9,817 nt of DNA from Deltaproteobacteria bacterium. GTDB lineage: Bacteria > Desulfobacterota > Desulfobacteria > Desulfobacterales > C00003060. Positions within the stretch are counted from its first letter, which is position 1, and every line of letters begins with the position of its first letter. The stretch spans positions 1-9,817 of the forward strand of contig QMMV01000046.1 in NCBI GenBank assembly GCA_003647435.1, read 5' to 3'. The translations under genes were made by a program, and so were the position numbers. Shown here in pieces: positions 1-5,956 of the stretch. The notes beneath the pieces were generated by a model. It saw only the letters and a list, made by a program, of their open reading frames with translations. It was not told the origin of the DNA and did no database searches.

Positions 1-2
1 AT

Positions 3-740
3 GTCACCATTTCGGAATCGCGAATGAGGCTTTTCAAAAAACATTGCACAGAAACTCTCTGGAAAGTCATCCCTAACGGGATCGATCCAGCGCGCTTTTT
101 CTACCTTGATCCCGCGACTGTAACACTGTCGAAGGAACTCGATATCTTTAGCCGGGATATTATCGTTGTTCAACCTTCCAGGATCACTCCGCGCAAGAAT
201 CTGGAATTGTCCATCCACATCATCCGTGGAATCAAGCTTCTTGGATATAACGTGCTTTTCTTACTAACAGGCGCCTACGATCCTCATGAACGACGGGCCG
301 TACCTTACTATCGCAGGCTCAGGTACTGGATAAAGGAACTCGATCTTCAAGAAAACATCGCAATCCTGGCAGAATACAGATTCCACAACAGAAAAAAGCT
401 TGTGCCGGACAGGGTGCTCATACGTGATCTCTACCTCATGGCTGACATCCTTCTCATGACAAGCAAGGATGAGGGGTTTGGCCTGCCTCTGGTAGAGGCT
501 GGTATGAGTAAGCTACCCATTGCCTGCTCTGAAATCCCTGCCTTCAGAGAAGTTGGGGAAGATGTCTGCTTTTTTCAACTTGATGAGCCGCCACTTTTCA
601 TTGCCGGGCGCATTGTCGAATATTTAGCACGCACAAGCACCCACAAAATGTTTCGTAATGTAATGCACAAATACATCTGGGATGTTATATGCCGGCAACA
701 AGTGATTCCATTTCTGCACGAAATCACAGGTAACAAGTAG
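3..740 (+). CDS. Glycosyltransferase family 4 (GT-B fold), C-terminal part; 5' end outside window
   Basis: This is the C-terminal, nucleotide-sugar-binding half of a GT4-type retaining glycosyltransferase, which transfers a sugar from an activated donor in the cytoplasm, usually for polysaccharide or glycoconjugate synthesis. The frame is open to the left edge and reads VTISESR before the first ATG (position 24). That resembles the linker before the conserved VIPNGID motif seen here at residues 15-21 from that ATG. The ATG is therefore probably internal, and about 150 N-terminal residues are missing. Next come the PSRITPRKN donor-site segment (residues 51-59) and the EX7E motif in DEGFGLPLVEAG (E150 and E158), the hallmark of GT4 enzymes. 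The stop codon directly abuts the next start codon, so the two genes are co-transcribed. Acceptor and donor sugars cannot be told from the sequence. The family call is firm; the exact role is unknown. Confidence 0.88.
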   Translation, partial: VTISESRMRLFKKHCTETLWKVIPNGIDPARFFYLDPATVTLSKELDIFSRDIIVVQPSRITPRKNLELSIHIIRGIKLLGYNVLFLLTGAYDPHERRAVPYYRRLRYWIKELDLQENIAILAEYRFHNRKKLVPDRVLIRDLYLMADILLMTSKDEGFGLPLVEAGMSKLPIACSEIPAFREVGEDVCFFQLDEPPLFIAGRIVEYLARTSTHKMFRNVMHKYIWDVICRQQVIPFLHEITGNK

Positions 741-1553
741 ATGGAGCAAGATGTAGTCATCTATCCCAGAAGGGGGAAAAAGGATCCTCCCGTTGGCCCC
801 GTGGGAGTCATGGTGGTAATGAATAAAGACATGGCCTTAATCAAGCGATCTATGGACATCCGGACAAAGGCTTCTTTTAGGATCTTGAACAGCAGGTTGT
901 ACAGCGGGACATACCGCAATCAAGAGATAGCCATAGTCGGGCCGATGCTGGGCGCGCCGCATGCAGTTATGCTCCTGGAAAAGTTGACAGTGCTGGGGGT
1001 ACAGAAGATACTCTTTTTTGGGTGGTGTGGCTCCATCCAGCAAGGTCTGGCAATTGGCGACATTGTGGTTGCCGATAGTGCGGTAAGTGATGAGGGAACA
1101 TCCGCACACTATCCTGTAAGTAATCCATATCCAGGACCATCGGTGGCTCTGCTCAACGTAATCGAGCAAAGCCTCAAAGAATGTTCGATTCCTTTTCGTA
1201 GAGGCACCATATGGTCAACAGACGCCCCCTACAGGGAGACAAAAGAAAAGATCCTTTTTTTTCAAAGGCTGGGCGTGCTCGGAGTCGATATGGAACTCTC
1301 TGCCCTGTTTACTGTAGCCAGTTTTCGGCAGGTCGAGATCGGGGCACTACTTGTTGTTTCAGATGAGCTTGGCTCATTGCGCTGGAAGCCGGGGTTTTCA
1401 ACGAGCAAGTTCAACAGGTCCCGCAGTGTCGCCGCAAACGTAGTTCCTGCAATATGTCGGAAGCTGCTTGCCGGACAAAGAGAGGAAGCTTCTTATGCTT
1501 TGCTGAAAAGGAGTTTCACCAGTCAACCTTTCACCCCAAGGAATACTGAGTGA
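741..1553 (+). CDS. Nucleoside phosphorylase-family protein (PNP/UDP superfamily)
   Basis: This 270-residue protein belongs to the purine nucleoside/uridine phosphorylase superfamily, whose members cleave N-glycosidic bonds of nucleosides or related compounds. Visible family landmarks are GPMLGAPHAV (67-76, phosphate/ribose side), the strand and glycine turn LFFGWCGSI (91-99), the nucleoside-binding VDMELSALF (182-190, with the ribose-contacting Glu of the VDME motif), and SDE (207-209), placed where the general-acid Asp usually sits. The N-terminal YPRRGKKDPP segment and a basic C-terminal tail (about 246-270) lie outside the core. The start follows the upstream stop with no gap. AGG ten bases upstream is a modest ribosome-binding site, and translational coupling is likely. 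WCGS replaces the more usual G-T-A/C-G-S turn, so substrate choice (uridine, purine, MTA/SAH or something else) is uncertain. Family call firm, substrate unknown. Confidence 0.82.
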   Translation: MEQDVVIYPRRGKKDPPVGPVGVMVVMNKDMALIKRSMDIRTKASFRILNSRLYSGTYRNQEIAIVGPMLGAPHAVMLLEKLTVLGVQKILFFGWCGSIQQGLAIGDIVVADSAVSDEGTSAHYPVSNPYPGPSVALLNVIEQSLKECSIPFRRGTIWSTDAPYRETKEKILFFQRLGVLGVDMELSALFTVASFRQVEIGALLVVSDELGSLRWKPGFSTSKFNRSRSVAANVVPAICRKLLAGQREEASYALLKRSFTSQPFTPRNTE

Positions 1554-1559
1554 TACCTC

Positions 1560-3602
1560 ATGAGCGGATCAAAAACTATCCCGGAACAAGTCCGAAAAAG
1601 AGCGGCAGAATTGAGAGATGTGCTTCATCGGCATAATTATCTTTATTATGTCCTCAATGAGCCAGAGGTGTCGGATGCCGAATACGACCGCCTCATGCGA
1701 GAGCTGATTGCCCTGGAAGATGCATATCCCGAGTTACGGGTTCCTAATTCTCCTACACAGCGGGTAGGCGTGCCTCCCATCGATAAGTTCGAAACCGTTA
1801 CTCACACCATTCCCATGCTGAGTTTGGAAGATGCCTTTAGCGAGAGTGAGGTGCTGGCATTTGATGACAGGGTGCGGCGTTTTTTAGGCACGGATTCCGA
1901 TATTCTGTACACGATAGAGCCAAAGATGGACGGCCTGGCCGTGGAACTGGTTTATGAGAATGGACACCTCGTGGAAGCTTCCACACGAGGAGATGGGTAC
2001 ACCGGCGAACTCGTTACTCAAAATGTGAGGACGATCAATACAGTTCCCCTGACTCTTATTAAAACGCCTTCGGTACCAATTCCGTCTCGCATTGAAGTAA
2101 GGGGTGAGGTTTTCATGCCCATTGAGGCCTTCAAGCGACTGAACCAGGAACGTCTTGATAGGGGAGAACAGCCCTTTGCCAACCCCCGAAATGCAGCAGC
2201 AGGATCTTTAAGGCAACTCGATTCCAGGATCACGGCAAGACGACACCTGGAGATATTTTGCTATGGCGTTGGCACTGTGACTGACCTGAAGTTTACCTCT
2301 CACTGGGAAGTCCTTCAGCACCTCAAGGCCCTCGGATTTCGAATAAACCCTTATATCAAACGACAGGTTAGAATAAATGGCGTTTTTGCCTACTACCGGG
2401 ATATGCTTGATAAGCGTTACGACTTTCCCTATGAGATGGACGGTATTGTCATCAAAGTGGATGACCTCGAGTTGCAGAAGAGACTTGGTGAAAAGGCCCG
2501 TAGCCCGAGATGGGCCCTTGCCTATAAGTTTCCTCCAACCCGGGAGACCACGCGTGTATTGAAAATCAACGTTCAAGTCGGCCGGACGGGAGCCCTAACA
2601 CCGGTAGCCCACCTGGAACCTGTCTCTGTGGGGGGTGTCACAGTGAGTCGTGCTACCCTTCATAATGAAGATGAGATAAAGAAAAAAGATATTCGCGTGG
2701 GGGATACAGTTTTAGTCCAGCGTGCTGGCGATGTGATTCCGGAGGTGGTAAAGGTCATCAAAACTAAGCGCACCGGTACTGAAAAGGCATTTCATATGCC
2801 CGCAGTTTGTCCGGTGTGCGGCTGTAAAGTATTTCGCCTCAAAGGTGAAGCAGTGTGGCGATGTGTCAATGCCAATTGCCCTGCCCAAGTGAAGGAGCGG
2901 ATAAAGCATTTTGCCTCTAAAGGCGCTTTGGATATTGATGGCCTGGGAGACAAACTTGTCGGTCAATTAGTCGAAAAAGGATTGTTAAGCTCTTATGCAG
3001 ATCTATTTTTCTTAGACAAGACGACTCTGACAAAGCTTGAAAGAATGGGTGAAAAGTCCGCTGAAAACCTGCTGAATGCTATAAATAAAAGCAAAAAAGT
3101 CAGTCTTTCCCGTTTTATCTACGCCCTTGGTATACGTCATGTGGGTGAGCATATAAGCCGTGTTCTGGCCCAAAAATTCCGGACATTAAGGAGACTTATG
3201 TCCGCAGGTGTTGATGAACTGAAAACTGTTGATGAAATAGGGCCGGTGGTGTCTGAGAGCGTGAGGGCCTTTTTTGGTAACCAGGAAAATCAGAAAAACA
3301 TCGAGCGGATGCTTAAAGCGGGCGTTACACTTGAAACTGAGGAACCTGCTGGCGAGCAATTTTTGGCTGACAAGACATTTGTCCTTACCGGAGCACTGGA
3401 GACCATGACGCGTTCAGAGGCGAAGGCTCGCATTCAGGCCATGGGCGGCAAGGTTAGCTCTTCTGTAAGCAAGAAGACCGACTATGTAGTTGCAGGAAAA
3501 GAACCAGGATCCAAGCTCGACAGGGCTAAAGAATTGGGTATAGCGATTCTTGATGAAAGAAAATTCATACAAATACTCCGGTCTTATCGAGGAAAGGGAT
3601 AA
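1560..3602 (+). CDS. ligA: NAD-dependent DNA ligase LigA
   Basis: LigA seals 3'-OH/5'-phosphate nicks in duplex DNA during replication and repair, using NAD+ as AMP donor and releasing NMN. At 680 residues it has the normal family length and full domain order. Domain Ia (about 1-70) includes HNYLYYVLNEPEVSDAEYD, which binds NMN. The nucleotidyltransferase domain has the AMP-accepting lysine K122 in EPKMDG, RGEVFMP (181-187), DGIVIK (294-299) and the AYKFPP lysine (K323). The OB fold lies around 330-400. The zinc finger uses C417, C420, C435 and C440. Helix-hairpin-helix repeats (about 450-590) and a C-terminal BRCT domain (about 600-680) follow. The start lies 6 nt after the phosphorylase stop. 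Its ribosome-binding site is weak (AAGGAA about 16 nt upstream), suggesting coupled translation. The stop overlaps the next start. No truncation or missing catalytic residue is seen. Confidence 0.98.
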   Translation: MSGSKTIPEQVRKRAAELRDVLHRHNYLYYVLNEPEVSDAEYDRLMRELIALEDAYPELRVPNSPTQRVGVPPIDKFETVTHTIPMLSLEDAFSESEVLAFDDRVRRFLGTDSDILYTIEPKMDGLAVELVYENGHLVEASTRGDGYTGELVTQNVRTINTVPLTLIKTPSVPIPSRIEVRGEVFMPIEAFKRLNQERLDRGEQPFANPRNAAAGSLRQLDSRITARRHLEIFCYGVGTVTDLKFTSHWEVLQHLKALGFRINPYIKRQVRINGVFAYYRDMLDKRYDFPYEMDGIVIKVDDLELQKRLGEKARSPRWALAYKFPPTRETTRVLKINVQVGRTGALTPVAHLEPVSVGGVTVSRATLHNEDEIKKKDIRVGDTVLVQRAGDVIPEVVKVIKTKRTGTEKAFHMPAVCPVCGCKVFRLKGEAVWRCVNANCPAQVKERIKHFASKGALDIDGLGDKLVGQLVEKGLLSSYADLFFLDKTTLTKLERMGEKSAENLLNAINKSKKVSLSRFIYALGIRHVGEHISRVLAQKFRTLRRLMSAGVDELKTVDEIGPVVSESVRAFFGNQENQKNIERMLKAGVTLETEEPAGEQFLADKTFVLTGALETMTRSEAKARIQAMGGKVSSSVSKKTDYVVAGKEPGSKLDRAKELGIAILDERKFIQILRSYRGKG

Positions 3603-3883
3603 TGAAAAACGTCGGTGCTCATGCGCTCATTGAAGGCCGTGTGCAAGGAGTCTGTTTTAGAATGGACACAAGACGTGCCGCGTTGGAGCGCAACGTTATG
3701 GGATGGGTGAGGAACTTGCCGGATGGCAGAGTGGAGGCCTTGTTTGAAGGCAAAGAGAGTGACGTAAAATCTATGCTTAAATGGTGTGAGTCAGGCCCGG
3801 TGTTGGCCTCCGTGAGGAAGGTAACCGTAGATTGGAGAGACTACACGGGTAAGTTTGACAGCTTTGAAATTGTATTTTGGTAA
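3602..3883 (+). CDS. acyP: Acylphosphatase
   Basis: This small cytosolic enzyme hydrolyses the carboxyl-phosphate bond of acylphosphates such as acetyl phosphate; its physiological role in bacteria is still debated. The 93-residue length matches the family. The phosphate-binding loop is GRVQGVCFR (12-20) with the catalytic arginine R20, and the catalytic asparagine is N38 in GWVRNLPDGRVEA. The C-terminal strand FDSFEIVFW is typical. A cysteine stands where many homologues have G, F, W or Y (GVCFR), which is a tolerated position. The start codon overlaps the last base of the ligA stop, and a purine-rich AGGAAAGG lies a few bases upstream inside ligA, so translation is probably coupled. It is the last gene of the operon and is followed ten bases later by a strong hairpin. 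Confidence 0.94.
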   Translation: MKNVGAHALIEGRVQGVCFRMDTRRAALERNVMGWVRNLPDGRVEALFEGKESDVKSMLKWCESGPVLASVRKVTVDWRDYTGKFDSFEIVFW

Positions 3884-3892
3884 AAGCACCAC

Positions 3893-3929
3893 TGGTTCTC
3901 ATCCGAAAAAGCTCTTCGGATGAGAACCA
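3893..3929. terminator. Perfect 15-bp hairpin between convergent acyP and HU genes
   Basis: TGGTTCTCATCCGAA (3893-3907) and its exact reverse complement (3915-3929) enclose a 7-nt loop. The hairpin begins 10 nt after the acyP stop and ends 29 nt beyond the HU stop on the other strand, the expected place for a shared bidirectional terminator. No clean U-tract follows on either strand: the + side reads AACATTG, and the - side reads GTGGTGCTTTTA with only four Ts. It may therefore stabilise 3' ends or work with Rho instead of acting as a classic intrinsic terminator. Confidence 0.65.
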
Positions 3930-3958
3930 AACATTGTGGGGAAGATAGTTGCCAGGGA

Positions 3959-4231
3959 TTAGATGGCCTCTTTTAGAGCTTTGCCCGGCCTAAATCTTAC
4001 CGCATTAGATGCCTTGATCTTGATGGTTTCACCTGTTTGAGGATTTCTTCCCTTGCGTGCTTTACGACGCACCTTGAAAAAAGTTCCAAAACCTACCAGC
4101 GTTACCTTCCCGTTCTTCTTTTTCAGGGCCTTCGTAACACCATCAAAGAAAGAATTGAGTGCAAGACCGGCTGCTGCTTTCGAGATGCCGGCATCCTTGG
4201 CCATCTTCTCAACGAGTTCTGCCTTTGTCAT
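3959..4231 (-). CDS. hup: HU/IHF-family DNA-bending nucleoid protein
   Basis: This small basic protein binds and bends DNA as a dimer and helps compact the nucleoid and assemble replication and recombination complexes. The sequence gives 90 residues, the standard HU length. N-terminal helices start MTKAELVEKMAKDAGISK. The GFGTF turn lies at 48-52. The DNA-embracing beta-arm contains RKGRNPQTGE (59-68), with the intercalating proline at position 64, and a C-terminal helix closes the protein. I chose the ATG at 4231 over the in-frame ATG at 4258. It has a strong Shine-Dalgarno (GGGAGGAG, 4247-4240) eight bases upstream, and the protein then begins exactly as HU proteins do. A consensus-like promoter lies about 65 bp further upstream, so the gene is probably monocistronic. 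HU versus an IHF subunit cannot be fully settled, but the arm sequence looks like HU. Confidence 0.96.
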   Translation of the reverse strand: MTKAELVEKMAKDAGISKAAAGLALNSFFDGVTKALKKKNGKVTLVGFGTFFKVRRKARKGRNPQTGETIKIKASNAVRFRPGKALKEAI

Positions 4232-4239
4232 GATCGCTT

Positions 4240-4247
4240 CTCCTCCC
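4240..4247 (-). promoter_or_regulatory. Shine-Dalgarno site that fixes the HU start
   Basis: GGGAGGAG on the - strand ends eight bases before the ATG at 4231. The longer in-frame start at 4258 would place this site inside the coding region and add nine non-HU residues (MKEKGGEAI), so the shorter protein is preferred. Confidence 0.85.
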
Positions 4248-4296
4248 TTTTCCTTCAAGATTTACGGCTATTTAAAACCCTCCACAGTGAGTTTCA

Positions 4297-4325
4297 CCTA
4301 TACCGTGATGTCATCGGGGTGTCAA
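4297..4325 (-). promoter_or_regulatory. Sigma-70-type promoter for the HU gene
   Basis: On the - strand a perfect -35 box TTGACA (4325-4320) is followed by an exactly 17-bp spacer and a -10 box TATAGG (4302-4297; four of six consensus bases). Transcription would start near 4290 and give a leader of about 60 nt before the HU ATG. A consensus -35 with ideal spacing fits the high expression expected for HU. It is predicted by eye only. Confidence 0.7.
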
Positions 4326-4429
4326 TGATTTTTTTATATTAGTTGCTACCAAGTGGTGTTTTACCTGAGTTTACGGCTGCCGTCTGTCTCGTTTACCGGA
4401 GACACGGGCTCCTCAAGAGGGTGTTGCCC

Positions 4430-4448
4430 AAAAAAATCCCTGTGGGGA
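4430..4448 (-). terminator. Weak intrinsic terminator-like hairpin with T7 run, downstream of ftsY
   Basis: Read on the - strand, TCCC-CACA-GGGA forms a short GC-rich stem with a tetraloop, followed at once by seven Ts (4436-4430). The layout is that of an intrinsic terminator for leftward transcription about 180 nt after the ftsY stop. The stem is only four base pairs, so strength is doubtful. Confidence 0.35.
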
Positions 4449-4515
4449 GTCATTAAAACAGTTTGCGAACACAACCAGCCCCCATTTTAAATACCTATTT
4501 TTTCTTCTTATGCAA

Positions 4516-4550
4516 TGATCTATTTCACGCTATTTGTGTGAAATGCATCA
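4516..4550. promoter_or_regulatory. Imperfect 35-nt dyad, possible operator or hairpin
   Basis: TGAT-ct-ATTTCAC (4516-4528) pairs with GTGAAAT-gc-ATCA (4538-4550) around a 9-nt centre. This gives 11 paired bases interrupted by one symmetric 2-nt internal loop. It lies about 190 bp upstream of the HU -35 box and about 80 bp beyond the ftsY stop. It could be a protein-binding dyad or an RNA hairpin. No known regulator consensus is matched well enough to name. Confidence 0.35.
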
Positions 4551-4561
4551 CACTTTGCCGG

Positions 4562-4600
4562 ATAGTATCACTTTAGCCCTTTCAAAAAAAGACATATACG
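4562..4600 (-). repeat. Intergenic repeat copy A (degenerate)
   Basis: On the - strand this reads CGTATATGTC, then T7, then GAAAGGGCTAAAGTGATAC. It matches copy C (9738-9774) in the segments GCTAAAGTG, the T-run and the TATGTC block, with a few substitutions and small indels. It begins about 30 nt after the ftsY stop. It is the most diverged of three same-orientation copies in the window. Confidence 0.6.
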
Positions 4601-4621
4601 CTCGATTCGAGCAAAAGCTCG
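4600..4621 (-). terminator. Alternating CGAGC/GCTCG hairpins just after ftsY
   Basis: On the - strand, starting nine bases after the ftsY stop, CGAGC-TTTT-GCTCG-AAT-CGAGC lets the middle GCTCG pair with either neighbour. A T7 run follows, but only after a 9-nt gap (4590-4584). It may act as a 3'-end hairpin for ftsY mRNA; the gap makes a classic intrinsic terminator unlikely. Confidence 0.4.
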
Positions 4622-4629
4622 GAGCCTGG

Positions 4630-5637
4630 CTAAAACAAGGCACTGACGAATGATTCAGCATCAAACTCCTCCAAGTCGTCCGCACCTTCTCCCAGGCCGA
4701 TGTATTGAAGGGGAAACCCGAGACTGTGGCATATACTTATAACGATGCCACCTTTCGCTGTGCCGTCCAGCTTGGTAAGGGCAATACCGGTAATCGCAAG
4801 AGATTCGTGAAATAGCTGTGCCTGGGATATTGCGTTTTGTCCCGTGGTAGCATCCAGGACCAACAAGATCTCGTGTGGAGCACCGGGGATTTGACGGGCA
4901 ATTGTTCGACGGATCTTTTTGAGTTCTTCCATGAGATTGACTTTCGTGTGAAGACGTCCTGCCGTATCGATTATGACCACATCGACAACTCTTGATTTAG
5001 CGGCCTGGATACCATCGTAGACTACAGCCGAAGGGTCAGCTTTTCCTCTGTGCCGAATCACTTCAGCGCCGACACGCGCTGCCCAAATCTCAAGTTGTTC
5101 AACTGCTGCCGCCCGGAAGGTATCGGCTGCGATCAGCAATACGCGTTTGGCTTTTTTCCTGTAACGTGAGGCTAATTTGCCAATAGTGGTGGTCTTGCCA
5201 ACCCCGTTTACTCCCACTACCATAATGACATGGGGTTTTTTGTCAACTATGCGGTTTGCCTTTCGACCAACATCAACAAATTTAAGAATTTCTCCCTTGA
5301 GGGCCTGTTTAATTTCGGCCGGATTAGTCAGGTCCTTTTTTTCAGCTCTTTCGCGCAGCTTTTCAATGAGAGCCATCGTGGCTTGCACCCCAATATCCGA
5401 GGTGATGAGGATTTCTTCAAGCTTCTCGAGAAGTCCTTCATCGATCTTTTTTTTGCCTCGCAGAAGTTTGTCCAGGCGGCTCCCAAAGGTGATTCGTGTC
5501 TTGGAAAGTCGGCTCCTGATTCTGCTGAAGAACCCTTCTTTTTTCGAAGGAGCTCGCCGGGTGGATTCGAGTCCTTTTTCCCCGCCTTCACGAGATACTT
5601 GTTGCAATATCTTTTCGTTTTTTTTCATCTTAAACAA
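4630..5637 (-). CDS. ftsY: Signal recognition particle receptor FtsY
   Basis: FtsY is the membrane-associated GTPase that receives SRP-ribosome complexes and, with Ffh, delivers nascent membrane proteins to the Sec translocon. In the 338-residue numbering from GTG 5646, a basic amphipathic stretch FFSRIRSRLSKTR (39-51) fits the lipid-binding helix and a four-helix N domain follows (about 55-125). The G domain has GVNGVGKTT (145-153), the DTFRAAA insertion-box motif (175-181), DTAGR (227-231) and TKLDG (291-295), and ends in the typical VSALF. The long acidic A domain of the E. coli protein is absent, as in many bacteria. Three in-frame starts exist: GTG 5646, TTG 5637 and ATG 5628. GAGGTG (5649-5644) overlaps the GTG but lies six bases before the TTG, so I chose TTG (335 aa). 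The gene lies about 310 bp after smc on the same strand. Confidence 0.96.
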   Translation of the reverse strand: MFKMKKNEKILQQVSREGGEKGLESTRRAPSKKEGFFSRIRSRLSKTRITFGSRLDKLLRGKKKIDEGLLEKLEEILITSDIGVQATMALIEKLRERAEKKDLTNPAEIKQALKGEILKFVDVGRKANRIVDKKPHVIMVVGVNGVGKTTTIGKLASRYRKKAKRVLLIAADTFRAAAVEQLEIWAARVGAEVIRHRGKADPSAVVYDGIQAAKSRVVDVVIIDTAGRLHTKVNLMEELKKIRRTIARQIPGAPHEILLVLDATTGQNAISQAQLFHESLAITGIALTKLDGTAKGGIVISICHSLGFPLQYIGLGEGADDLEEFDAESFVSALF

Positions 5638-5674
5638 TTGTAACACCTCGGCTTTTTTAAAAAACAGACATACG
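5635..5674 (-). repeat. Intergenic repeat copy B, containing the ftsY ribosome-binding site
   Basis: On the - strand, CGTATGTCTG, then T6, then AAAAAAGC, CGAG and GTGTTACAA are shared with copy C. The 37-nt cores (5638-5674 and 9738-9774) differ at four positions. The GAGGTG Shine-Dalgarno of ftsY lies within this copy and the TTG start lies at its edge, so the repeat forms the translation-initiation region of the gene. Confidence 0.75.
5644..5649 (-). promoter_or_regulatory. Shine-Dalgarno favouring a TTG start for ftsY
   Basis: GAGGTG on the - strand is six bases before TTG at 5637. It overlaps the alternative GTG (5646) and is 15 bases from ATG 5628, so its spacing best suits the TTG. Confidence 0.55.
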
Positions 5675-5841
5675 CAATAATATTTTCAGAAATCTAAACT
5701 GATACGTACGATTAAAACAATTTTATGGCCATGAATGCATCGCTTTCTGTTTCTTGTGTAACAACTACGGTAGCAGTCGGACTCAGACGGCAAAGTAATC
5801 CCTATTACATCGAGACAAATTCAAGGCACGCAAATGCTCAT

Positions 5842-5873
5842 TTGTAGGGACGATTCATGAATCGCCCCTACAA
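5842..5873. repeat. 32-nt near-perfect palindrome (REP-like, possible terminator)
   Basis: TTGTAGGGACGATTCA and TGAATCGCCCCTACAA are inverted halves with a single A/C mismatch (positions 5850 and 5865) and no spacer. The GTAGGGGCGATTC...GAATCGCCCCTAC type of palindrome is, to my knowledge, a recurrent intergenic element in many bacterial genomes. It lies 84 bp after the smc stop. It could form a strong hairpin on either strand, but no U-tract follows. Confidence 0.75.
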
Positions 5874-5886
5874 GCCGCAGGGCCTG

Positions 5887-5904
5887 CCCCCGTGAAAACG
5901 GGGG
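5887..5904. terminator. GC-rich hairpin with GAAA tetraloop downstream of smc
   Basis: CCCCCGT-GAAA-ACGGGGG makes a 7-bp stem; on the + strand the loop is a stable GNRA tetraloop. It lies about 53 bp after the smc stop. On the smc (-) strand the loop is TTTC and no T-run follows, so if it acts on smc mRNA it is more likely a 3'-end protecting or pausing hairpin than a classic terminator. Confidence 0.45.
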
Positions 5905-5956
5905 GAGAGATGAAGCACCACGGAGTCCCGCATGGCAGGATTTGTGAAGGCGCCAA

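Larger units (their letters stand above)
4326..4629. other. Intergenic region ftsY-HU: no gene, several hairpins, one repeat copy
   Basis: I see no convincing coding sequence and no tRNA in these roughly 300 bases. From left to right they hold a 6-bp stem with extra CCG/CGG pairing (4380-4407) and a GGGC/GCCC stem enclosing CCT-CAAG-AGG (4406-4429). Next come an A7 run and a TCCC-TGTG-GGGA hairpin (4430-4448), a 35-nt imperfect dyad (4516-4550), repeat copy A (4562-4600), and alternating CGAGC/GCTCG stems just after ftsY (4600-4621). Because both flanking genes run leftwards, this is the ftsY 3' region and the distal HU upstream region. A small RNA here is possible, but I could match it to no known family (6S, SRP RNA, tmRNA and RNase P motifs are not evident). 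Confidence 0.6.
5675..5956. other. Intergenic region smc-ftsY: hairpins after smc, no gene
   Basis: I see no credible gene here. The smc-proximal end holds a GAAA-loop hairpin (5887-5904) and a 32-nt palindrome (5842-5873), both annotated separately. The ftsY-proximal part (5675-5760) is AT-rich. It contains only weak promoter-like hexamers on the - strand, for example TATTAT near 5675-5685 with no good -35, so I do not call a promoter. Whether ftsY is read through from smc or has its own promoter is open. Confidence 0.55.

Noticed and set aside
2208..2576. 122-codon - strand frame inside ligA
   Set aside because: It is antisense to the conserved ligase core and its translation resembles no known family.
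4037..4342. Two + strand frames opposite HU and its promoter
   Set aside because: They overlap an unambiguous HU gene and its SD and promoter, and their translations have no recognisable features.
4330..4500. 6S RNA, SRP RNA, tmRNA, RNase P or a known riboswitch
   Set aside because: None of the characteristic conserved segments I could recall are present, so it is left as an unassigned structured region.
5177..5680. Overlapping + strand open frames opposite ftsY (including a 167-codon one)
   Set aside because: They are antisense to a clear FtsY with all GTPase motifs. Their translations are rich in Ser, Phe and Arg with no recognisable domain.
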